Assembly: GCA_046160865.1 (NCBI GenBank)
Contig: JBJXHG010000181.1
Location: 1-64,000, forward strand
Length of the DNA stretch: 64,000 nucleotides
Origin: JBJXHG01 sp046160865
GTDB taxonomy: Bacteria; Planctomycetota; UBA1135; GCA-002686595
Reading direction: 5' to 3'
The notes under the pieces are model-generated. The model did not search any database and was not told the DNA's origin. It was given only the letters and a program-made list of their open reading frames with translations. Both the position numbers and the translations under genes were made by a program. Positions 24,895 through 32,446 of this stretch are shown here, one piece after another (the first letter of the stretch is position 1; each line of letters begins with the position of its first letter).

Positions 24895-27489
24895 ATGAAC
24901 GATTCGACGCACGTCGATAGCGCAAGACTGCTGGCACACGCGGCATTCGTGCAGGGTTTGGCGCGCAGCCTGGTCGGCGACCGGCACGCGGCCGACGACC
25001 TCGCGCAAGACGCGTGGGTCGCCGCGCTCGAGCGCCCTCCTCGCGACGCATCGAATCCGCGCGGGTGGCTCGCGACTGTCCTGCTCAACTTGCGGCGCCA
25101 AGCTCAGCGCGGCGCGCTGCGACGGCGCGCGCGTGAGCACGGAGCCGCGCGAGCGGAAGCGTTGCCCGGCACGCTCGACGTCCTCGCGCGCGCGAGCGTG
25201 CACAAAGAGCTCGTGCTCGCCGTGCTCGCGTTGCGCGAGCCGTTCCGCACGGTCGTCCTGCTGCGCTACTTCGATGCACTGCCGCCGCGCGCGATCGCGG
25301 CGCAGCTCGACATTCCCGTCCGCACCGTGAACTCGCGCCTGCAGCGCGGCTTGACCGAGCTGCGCGCGAAGCTCGCGGATGCGCACGGCGGCAGCAGCGC
25401 GTGGATGGTCGCGCTGATCCCGCTCGCGCGCGGGAGCGCGGCGAAGTCGCCCTGGGCAACGACCGTGTTTGGAGCTCTCGCCATGAATGCCAAGTGGAAG
25501 ATCGCCGCCGTGCTCGTCCTCGCTCTCGCTGGTGTGCTCGGGCTGCGTGCCGCGCTCGACGACGCACCGCCGCGCGTGGGCGAGGTCGCGTACGGCGAGC
25601 GCGCTGCGAGCGAAACGAGCTCGCCCGTCACGCTGGATCCGCTCAGCGCCGACGTGCGCGAGGTCGCTCGCGCGCCCGCGACGACGCCGATCGAGACGAC
25701 GCCCGGCGCGGTCGCATCGAGCGTCGTCGATCCGTCGAGCGTCCTGCACGGCCGCGTGCTCGACACGGATGCGCAACCGATCCAGGGCCTGCGCATCGCG
25801 TTCCGCGCGAGCGCCACGGCGCGCGGTGAAGCCGCGACGAACGAGCCCGCCGCGCTCGTCGCGGTGAGCGATGCGCGCGGCGCGTTCGAGATGCCCGCAC
25901 CCGAGATCGGCGGCGAGCTCGTGCCCGACGATCCGCAGTACACGGCGGTGCTCGCCGGCGTCTTCCATCCGCACGCATCGATCGAGCCGGTCGTCGTCGC
26001 GGCGCGCGTGCGTGCGCTCGCCGGCAACGTCCGCGACGAGAGCGGGCTTGCGCTGCGCGGCGCGCGCATCGAGCTCGTGCTCGACGCCGCGTTCGCGACG
26101 CGCTTCGCGCATGTATTGGACGCTTCGCTCGAGCGCGACTGGCGCACCGCATCGGACGAGCATGGCCGCTTCGATCTCGGCGCCGCGCCGTGGATCGAGG
26201 ACGCGCGGCTGCGCACGTCGCTCGCCGGCTTCCACGACGACTTTCGGACGCTCGAGCACGCGGGCGGCGCGCTCGACATCACGCTGCGCGCGATCGTGCT
26301 CCCCGAGCACCATCTCGCTGGCGACGTGCGGCTCTCTTCGGGTGCGCCGGCGGAGGGCGCGCGCGTCGCGTTCGGCGCGCGCACCGTCGAGACCGGCGTC
26401 GACGGTCGCTTCGCGTTCGATCTCGCCGCGGGTGAAGCGCCGCGCGTCACCGCGGTGATGCGCGGCTACTTGCCCGCGGAGCTCGAGGCCGCGCCGACGG
26501 AGCCGCGCTGGCCCGGCTTCGTGCGCTTGCGACTCGGCGCAACGCCGCTCGCGCTCGCCGGTCGCGTCGTCGACGCGCGGGGCGAAGCGCTCGCGCACGT
26601 GCGCGTTTGGATCGCCGATCCGACCACGTTCGGTCACGTCGACGGCGTGCCGACGCAGGTCGAGAACCTGCTCGCGGGCGCGCGCTCGACGCGCGCTCAG
26701 CAGGCGCACTACGCGAGCGGCGGCAAGGACGACGGCCGCGATCTCATGTGGTCGTGGTGCGAGACCGGCGCTGACGGACGGTTTCGGATCGATGGATTGC
26801 TGCCGCGCGACTATCGCCTGCACGCGCTGGATCCCGTCTCGCTCGTGCGCGTCGACGCCGGGCCGTTCCGCGCTGGCGCAGGCGATGTCGAGATCCGCGT
26901 CCCGGCGAACGCCGCGTTCGAGCGCGTGTCGGGGCGCGTGCTCGCGAAGAACGGCGATCCGATCGCGGGTGCTGCGATCGAAGCGGTGCGGCGCACGGTG
27001 AAGATCGAGATCGACGGCGGTGGCTCGATCTCGCGCAGCCACTCGGGCGTGCACACGACGACGGACGCCGAAGGCCGGTTCCAGCTCGAACGCGTCGCGC
27101 GCGAAGGCATCTTCCTCGCCGTCACGAGCGACCGCATCGTGAACACTTGGCTCGACTTTCCAAAGAAGGCGCTCGACGAAGCGCGCGAGCGCACGGACAT
27201 CGAGATCCGTGTCGTGCGCCGCTGTCACGTGCAGTTGGAACTGGCGGGGCGCACGGATCGCGCCGACGAGTTCGCCGTGCTCGACGGGAACGGCGAGCGC
27301 ATGCCGCTGTCCTTGATCCGCGGCGACAACGACGTCACAGGACCGACGGTGCAGCTCGTCGACGGCCGATCACCCGCCGTCGCGGTCGGCGAGGATGCGG
27401 CGACGCTCGTGCTCTACTCGCAGGATCGCGAGATCGAGCGCCAGCCGATCACGCTCTCGCCGAACGCGTTGACCGTTCTTCGTCCGTGA
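24895..27489 (+). CDS. ECF-like sigma factor fused to a membrane segment and CarboxypepD_reg-type repeats
   Basis: 864 residues in one uninterrupted frame. Residues 1-75 resemble sigma region 2 (HAADDLAQDAWVAALE, then RGWLATVLLN) and 100-165 region 4 (VLLRYFDALPPRAIAAQLDI, then RTVNSRLQRGL, a helix-turn-helix). Residues 200-221 form a transmembrane helix (KIAAVLVLALAGVLGL). The remaining 640 residues look like repeated beta-sandwich regulatory domains (LHGRVLDTDAQPIQGLRIAF, LAGRVVDARGEALAHVRVW, SGRVLAKNGDPIAGAAIEAV, with TDAEGRFQLERV-type turns). The predicted topology puts the sigma part in the cytoplasm and the repeats outside, so it could sense the envelope and alter transcription when released. 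That is inference. It overlaps the downstream TPR gene by 4 nt. Confidence 0.85.
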   Translation: MNDSTHVDSARLLAHAAFVQGLARSLVGDRHAADDLAQDAWVAALERPPRDASNPRGWLATVLLNLRRQAQRGALRRRAREHGAARAEALPGTLDVLARASVHKELVLAVLALREPFRTVVLLRYFDALPPRAIAAQLDIPVRTVNSRLQRGLTELRAKLADAHGGSSAWMVALIPLARGSAAKSPWATTVFGALAMNAKWKIAAVLVLALAGVLGLRAALDDAPPRVGEVAYGERAASETSSPVTLDPLSADVREVARAPATTPIETTPGAVASSVVDPSSVLHGRVLDTDAQPIQGLRIAFRASATARGEAATNEPAALVAVSDARGAFEMPAPEIGGELVPDDPQYTAVLAGVFHPHASIEPVVVAARVRALAGNVRDESGLALRGARIELVLDAAFATRFAHVLDASLERDWRTASDEHGRFDLGAAPWIEDARLRTSLAGFHDDFRTLEHAGGALDITLRAIVLPEHHLAGDVRLSSGAPAEGARVAFGARTVETGVDGRFAFDLAAGEAPRVTAVMRGYLPAELEAAPTEPRWPGFVRLRLGATPLALAGRVVDARGEALAHVRVWIADPTTFGHVDGVPTQVENLLAGARSTRAQQAHYASGGKDDGRDLMWSWCETGADGRFRIDGLLPRDYRLHALDPVSLVRVDAGPFRAGAGDVEIRVPANAAFERVSGRVLAKNGDPIAGAAIEAVRRTVKIEIDGGGSISRSHSGVHTTTDAEGRFQLERVAREGIFLAVTSDRIVNTWLDFPKKALDEARERTDIEIRVVRRCHVQLELAGRTDRADEFAVLDGNGERMPLSLIRGDNDVTGPTVQLVDGRSPAVAVGEDAATLVLYSQDREIERQPITLSPNALTVLRP

Positions 27490-29192
27490 CGGACGCGCGA
27501 CCGCGCCTTCGCGAGCTACACTTCGGGGGATCGTCGGCGCCCAGCGCGTCGGCGCGACACGTGGGACGCTCCCGGAAATCGAAGGCCAAAGCGAAGGACG
27601 GCGCCGCGAACGGACTGCCGCCCGCGATCCATTCTTCGTCGGTGCCGCTCGAGTCGTCGCCGAGGCGCGGCTTCTCCCTCGATTTCACGCACAAAGTCAT
27701 CGTCACGATCACGACGTTGCTCGGCGCGACGCTCGGCGTGATCGGCTACCTCCAATCGCAGCGCGATTCGGAGGAGCAAGTCGCGCAGCGCAGCGAAGTC
27801 GACTGTCTCACCGCATCGAGCAAGCTCGATAGCGCGTGGGATGCCGTCGGCGGGACGGCGCTCGCGAGTTCGATCTTGCGCTACAGCACCGACCCGGCGC
27901 GCCTCGCGGAGGCGACGAATCTCACGCGCGAGGCCGAGCTCCTGTGTCCCGACGCGAAGGCGCGCGCCGTCCGCATCCGCGCGCACGTGTTGCGCGCGCA
28001 GCGGCGATTCCCGGAGGCGCTGATCGCATTTCAAACGGCACTCGCGCTCGCGCCGGAGGATCCGTTGTCGCACGAGGGTGTCGCGCACGCATTCGCGGAC
28101 GTCGGAAGGCTCGAGGACGCGCTCGCGTCGTACTCGCGCGCGAGCGAGCTCGATCCGTCGGACGCCACGTTGCCGCAGAACGCGGGCAACGTGCTCGTTC
28201 GCCTCGGACGGGACGAAGAGGCGCTCTCCGCGTACGACCGCGCGCTCGCGCTCGCGCCGAATGATCCGATCGTGTGGAACAACCGCGGCAACGTGCTGCG
28301 CTCGCTCGAACGACTCGACGAGGCGCTCACCGCGTTCGACGCCGCGATCCGCGCCGATCCGCTGTACGCGGTCGCGTACAGCGGGCGCGGCAATGCGCTC
28401 TCGGACGCCGGACGCTTCGACGAAGCGCTCACGGCGTACACGCGCGCGTGCACACTGGATCCCTCGCTCGCGACGGCACGCAACGGACGCGGCATCGTGC
28501 TGCGCGCGCTGGGGCGTCCGGCCGAAGCGCAACAGGAGTACGAGCTCGCGATCGCGCTCGATCCGCGCGATCCGGCGCCGCATCACAGCCGCGGCAACGT
28601 GCTGTGCGACCAGGGCAAGCTCGCCGAGGCGCTCGCGGCGTACGACGAAGCGCTGCGCCTCGACCCGCGCTACGTGCTGCCGCACGTCGGGCGCGCGAAC
28701 GCATTGATGGAAGCGGGTCGGTTCGACGAAGCGCTCGTCTCGTACGACGCCGCGCTCGCGCTCGATCCGCGTTCTCTCGCCGCGTGCAGCGGGCGCGGAA
28801 ATGTGCTGGTCTTGCGCAAGCGCTTCGCGGATGGCCTCGCGGCCTACGACCGCGCGGTCGAGCTCGCTCCGCACGACGTGGCCGCGCGCTGCGGCCGCGG
28901 TGCGGCGCTGCGCGGACTCGAGCGCGGCGACGACGCGCTCGCGGCGTACGACACGGCGGTTGCGATGGAGCCGGCGAACGCGAACGCCCACAACGGGCGC
29001 GGCTACGCGCTGCTCGATGTCGGACGGCCCGAGGACGCGCTCGCGGCGTTCGATCGCGCGGTCGAGCTCGATCCGGTGCACGCGAACGCGCACTTTGGCC
29101 GCGGATACGCGCTCGCGCTGCTCGAGCGCACTTCGGAATCCGAGGCCGCGCTCGCCAAGGCGAGGTCGTTAGTGCCGCCGCGCTCGCGCTGA
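27486..29192 (+). CDS. Membrane-anchored tetratricopeptide-repeat protein
   Basis: 568 residues from a GTG that overlaps the sigma-fusion stop (GTGA); a GTG near 27559 is an alternative start. A basic N-terminal region is followed by one membrane helix (VIVTITTLLGATLGVIGYL, about residues 75-93) and then about a dozen TPR units from residue 160 onward, very regular, with the consensus 'GN-L---GR-DEAL-AYDRAL-LDP'. TPR arrays mediate protein-protein contacts. Coupling to the membrane-tethered sigma protein suggests the two products work at the same membrane, possibly as a partner or anti-sigma-like scaffold, but no anti-sigma domain is visible. Confidence 0.82.
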   Translation: MTDARPRLRELHFGGSSAPSASARHVGRSRKSKAKAKDGAANGLPPAIHSSSVPLESSPRRGFSLDFTHKVIVTITTLLGATLGVIGYLQSQRDSEEQVAQRSEVDCLTASSKLDSAWDAVGGTALASSILRYSTDPARLAEATNLTREAELLCPDAKARAVRIRAHVLRAQRRFPEALIAFQTALALAPEDPLSHEGVAHAFADVGRLEDALASYSRASELDPSDATLPQNAGNVLVRLGRDEEALSAYDRALALAPNDPIVWNNRGNVLRSLERLDEALTAFDAAIRADPLYAVAYSGRGNALSDAGRFDEALTAYTRACTLDPSLATARNGRGIVLRALGRPAEAQQEYELAIALDPRDPAPHHSRGNVLCDQGKLAEALAAYDEALRLDPRYVLPHVGRANALMEAGRFDEALVSYDAALALDPRSLAACSGRGNVLVLRKRFADGLAAYDRAVELAPHDVAARCGRGAALRGLERGDDALAAYDTAVAMEPANANAHNGRGYALLDVGRPEDALAAFDRAVELDPVHANAHFGRGYALALLERTSESEAALAKARSLVPPRSR

Positions 29193-29202
29193 GCAGGCGA
29201 AC

Positions 29203-29223
29203 CGTAGCCACTGACGGGCTACG
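29203..29223 (+). terminator. Short hairpin after the TPR gene
   Basis: CGTAGCC, 7-nt loop, GGCTACG (perfect 7-bp stem) 10 nt after the TPR stop and 20 nt before uvrC. No T-run. It may be a weak terminator or a leader structure for uvrC. Confidence 0.35.
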
Positions 29224-29243
29224 ATCCCGCCGCGACGAGCAAC

Positions 29244-31115
29244 ATGGGGAACGACATGCGAAGCGAGCCCGCGTGGTCGATCGACGGCGTGCCGGAGCGG
29301 CCGGGCGTGTACGTCTTCCGCGACGCGGAGGGCAAGGTGCTCTACGTCGGCAAGGCGGCCGATTTGCGCGCGCGCCTCAAGAGCTACCGGCGCGTCGGCG
29401 GTGACGGCCGGCCGTTCATCCGCTTCCTCGTCGAGGAGGCGCGCAGCGTCGAGACGATCGTGACGCGCACGGAGCAAGAGGCGCTGCTCCTCGAAGACAC
29501 GCTGATCAAGACGCACAAGCCGGTGCACAACGTGCGGCTCAAGGACGACAAGTCGTTCTTGATGCTGAAGCTGTCGCAAGCACACGCGTTCCCGCGCTTC
29601 GAGTTCGTGCGCGCGCACCAGCACAAGAAGTCGGGCGCGGGCGAGGGACGCGCGCGCTTCTTCGGGCCGTTCGCGACCGCGAGTGCCGTGCGGCAGACGC
29701 TCTCCGATCTGCACCGCGTGGTGCCGCTGCGCGACTGCCCGGACACGGTGATGGCGCACCGCTCGCGGCCCTGCTTGAAGCACCAGATCGGCTTGTGCAG
29801 CGCGCCGTGCGTCGACTTGATCGGCGCGCGCGAGTACGCCGAGCTCGTCGAGAAGGCCGTGCGCATCCTGTCCGGCGAGACCGACGAGCTCGCGAACGAG
29901 CTCGACCAGCGCATGCGCGATGCGGCGGCGAAGATGGATTACGAGCGCGCGGCCGCGTGGCGCGACCGGCTCGCCGCGCTGCGCCGCACGGTCGAGGGCC
30001 AAGGCGTGCGTCCGCGCGACCGCGTTCGCCGCGACGTGCTCGGGCTTGCGCGTGCGAGCGAGTTCGCCGTCGTCCATCGCCTCTCGTTTCGCGACGGGCG
30101 CCTGGCCGAGAGCCGTGCGCACGCGTTCCGCTCGCAGCTCCCGGACGAGGAGCTCCTGCACAACGTGATCACGGCCCTGTACGGGCCGGGCGCGCGCGGG
30201 ATCCGCGAAACGCCGGACGAGCTCGTGCTGCCGTGCACGCCGGCGGACGAGGAGCTCTGCCGTGCGTTGCTCGGCGCGGACGTGCGCGTCGTCGTGCCGA
30301 AGGGCGGCGAGCGCGGGCGCATGCTCGGCATCGCGTTCGAGAACGCGCGCGCGGAGCTCGTGCGCCGCGATCGCGAGGGACGTGCGGAGGAGGAGGCGCT
30401 CGACGATCTCGCGCGCGTGCTCGACTTGGAGGCGCCGCCCGACGTGATCGACTGCTTCGACATTTCGAATCTGCAGGGCACGAACGTCGTCGCGAGCCGC
30501 GTGCGCTTCCGAACTGGACACGCCGACAAGAACGGCTACCGGCGCTTCAAGGTCCGCAGCGTGGAAGGGCAAGACGACTTCGCGTCGCTGCGCGAGGTCG
30601 TGCTGCGCAGCTTGAAGCGCGGCGTCGCCGACGACGATCTGCCGAACCTCGTCGTGATCGACGGCGGCGCGGGGCAACTCGGGGCTGCGCTCGAAGCGCG
30701 CGAGGAAGCCGGCGCGTGGGACGTGCGCGTGATCGGTCTCGCGAAGGCGCGGTCCGAACGGACGGTGGGGGGCAAGAAGCGCGACAAGAGCGAAGAGCGG
30801 GTGTTCCTACCTGGCGCGAAGGAGCCGCTCGAGCTCGCGCGCCACTCGCCGTCGCGCCACTTGCTCGAGCGCATCCGCGACGAAGCGCACCGCTTCGCGA
30901 TCACGTATCACCGCAAGGAGCGCGGCAAGATCCGCTCGCAGATGGATTCGATCCCGGGCGTCGGCGCGAAGAAGCGCCGCGCGCTGCTCATCACGTTTGG
31001 CAGCGTCGACGGCGTGCGCGCGGCGAGCGTCGAATCGATCGCGGCGGTGGAAGGGATCGGCGAGAAGCTCGCGCAGGTGATCGTGGAGTCGTTGCGGAAG
31101 CAAGCTGGCGGCTGA
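29244..31115 (+). CDS. uvrC: Excinuclease ABC subunit UvrC
   Basis: 623 residues, full length; ATG 29256 is a second possible start. UvrC makes the dual incision in nucleotide excision repair. N-terminal GIY-YIG nuclease: GVYVFRDAEGKVLYVGKAAD with the downstream Arg and the conserved Glu in EQEALLLE. A Cys-rich CLKHQIGLCSAPC segment follows, then the UVR motif near 218-245, the RNase H-like second nuclease (DCFDISNLQGTN, VIDGGAGQLGAAL, with a His near KEPLELARHSPSRHL), and two C-terminal helix-hairpin-helix motifs (IPGVGAKKRRALL and VEGIGEKLAQVI). All expected domains are present. Confidence 0.97.
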   Translation: MGNDMRSEPAWSIDGVPERPGVYVFRDAEGKVLYVGKAADLRARLKSYRRVGGDGRPFIRFLVEEARSVETIVTRTEQEALLLEDTLIKTHKPVHNVRLKDDKSFLMLKLSQAHAFPRFEFVRAHQHKKSGAGEGRARFFGPFATASAVRQTLSDLHRVVPLRDCPDTVMAHRSRPCLKHQIGLCSAPCVDLIGAREYAELVEKAVRILSGETDELANELDQRMRDAAAKMDYERAAAWRDRLAALRRTVEGQGVRPRDRVRRDVLGLARASEFAVVHRLSFRDGRLAESRAHAFRSQLPDEELLHNVITALYGPGARGIRETPDELVLPCTPADEELCRALLGADVRVVVPKGGERGRMLGIAFENARAELVRRDREGRAEEEALDDLARVLDLEAPPDVIDCFDISNLQGTNVVASRVRFRTGHADKNGYRRFKVRSVEGQDDFASLREVVLRSLKRGVADDDLPNLVVIDGGAGQLGAALEAREEAGAWDVRVIGLAKARSERTVGGKKRDKSEERVFLPGAKEPLELARHSPSRHLLERIRDEAHRFAITYHRKERGKIRSQMDSIPGVGAKKRRALLITFGSVDGVRAASVESIAAVEGIGEKLAQVIVESLRKQAGG

Positions 31116-31137
31116 CCAATCCGTTCGCGCGCTCGCG

Positions 31138-32406
31138 TCAGAACTTCTTCCCGCCGCCGCACGGACCGAGATCCGTCAGCACATCGTCGACGATCGCCGG
31201 GAACGCGCACGGTGCGGCGTTGAAATGCACGCCGCCGATCGCGCGCACGCAGTTGTGGAACGGGATGCCCTCGTCGTTCTCGACGAAGAGGACGGAGCTG
31301 CCAATCAGAAGCGGCGCGCACTCGAACCCGATCTCGAGCGAGCCGGTCGTGTCGATGCCGAGCAGCACGATGTTCGTGTGCAACGTCGGATTGCCCGGCG
31401 TCGTCGTGTCGAGCTCACCCGCGACGTACGCGAGCGTGCCCGGCGGCAACGTTCCCGCGTACTCGACCTGCAGCACGTTCAAGTCGGAGTCGACGAACAC
31501 GCCGCCGGAGAACGAGCCGACGCTCGAGTAGCCATCAGCCGTGCGACTCGAGCGGATCGTGCGGCCGTCGCGCGGCTCCAGCGCGTCGTAGTCCTCCGGC
31601 GCGATGCCGAACAGGAACGCTTTGTCGCCGAGCGCGAACGCGTCGAGGCCCGGCGCGCGGAACGTGTCGTCGAAGAGGAGCTGGTCGCTCTTCAGCACCT
31701 TCACGCCGCTCTCGAGGACGACCCTACCGGTCGAGTGGAACGCGAAGCGTCCGGTCGCGCTCGACACGTTCGTGGGACCGCCGCTCGGCGCGCCGTGGAT
31801 GCCTTCGAAGTAGAGGAGATCACCCGGCTGCACGAAGCGCGCGCGGAGTCCGTCGAGGCGGTACGTGGTGCCGTCTTCGGCGAGCACGCGCCGATCGCTC
31901 GGCGACGTACCGACGAACCGGCCGAAGGCGGTGACGGGCATTCCGATCACGTTCTGATCGATGAACGCCGGGCTCTGGATCGTCGAGACCCACCCGCGCA
32001 CGTACACGCGCGCGCCAGCGCCGAACGGGCCGCGGTTGCGCAGGCCGTAGAGACGGCCGTCGTCGGTGAGCAAGCGCAGGAGTGTGCCCTGTTGCACGAG
32101 CGTGCCGACACCCGCGAACGCGGGACGCACGACGGTGTTGTTGAGGAACGGGTAGACGTTCTCGTTGCAGACGCCGGCGGTGCCGCTCGGGATCGTGCCT
32201 TCGACGTAGATGCGGTCGCCGATCTGGAAGCCGCCCGTGTTGCCGAGCACGAAGCTGCGTCCGTCGTCGGCCTCGAAGATCGTGCACAGGATCTCCGACG
32301 GGCGCCGGCTCAACACGCCGTGCAACTGTTGCGTCCGCGCGTCGATCGGGCGCAAGGGGACGAGCTGTGCGAACGACGCGAGGAGGAACAAGACGAGTGC
32401 GGGCAT
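31138..32406 (-). CDS. Secreted protein with repeated OB-like segments, unknown
   Basis: 422 residues with an N-terminal hydrophobic signal (MPALVLFLLASFAQLVPL). The body shows at least three weakly repeated beta-rich units with a recurring pattern such as 'LEADDGRSFVLGN-GGFQIGDRIYVEG', 'LLTDDGRLYGLRN-GPFGAGARVYVRG' and 'LAEDGTTYRLDGL-ARFVQPGDLLYFEG', resembling small OB-fold or barrel domains. The C-terminus is Cys-containing (FECAPLL, HNCVRAIG, GPCGGGKKF). No enzyme motif. It is the third gene of the ECF sigma/kinase unit, 40 nt after the kinase, and may be a downstream envelope component of that system. Confidence 0.7.
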   Translation of the reverse strand: MPALVLFLLASFAQLVPLRPIDARTQQLHGVLSRRPSEILCTIFEADDGRSFVLGNTGGFQIGDRIYVEGTIPSGTAGVCNENVYPFLNNTVVRPAFAGVGTLVQQGTLLRLLTDDGRLYGLRNRGPFGAGARVYVRGWVSTIQSPAFIDQNVIGMPVTAFGRFVGTSPSDRRVLAEDGTTYRLDGLRARFVQPGDLLYFEGIHGAPSGGPTNVSSATGRFAFHSTGRVVLESGVKVLKSDQLLFDDTFRAPGLDAFALGDKAFLFGIAPEDYDALEPRDGRTIRSSRTADGYSSVGSFSGGVFVDSDLNVLQVEYAGTLPPGTLAYVAGELDTTTPGNPTLHTNIVLLGIDTTGSLEIGFECAPLLIGSSVLFVENDEGIPFHNCVRAIGGVHFNAAPCAFPAIVDDVLTDLGPCGGGKKF

Positions 32407-32446
32407 GGCGGTCTTCTTTCGATTCGTTCGCGGACGAGAGCAGCGC

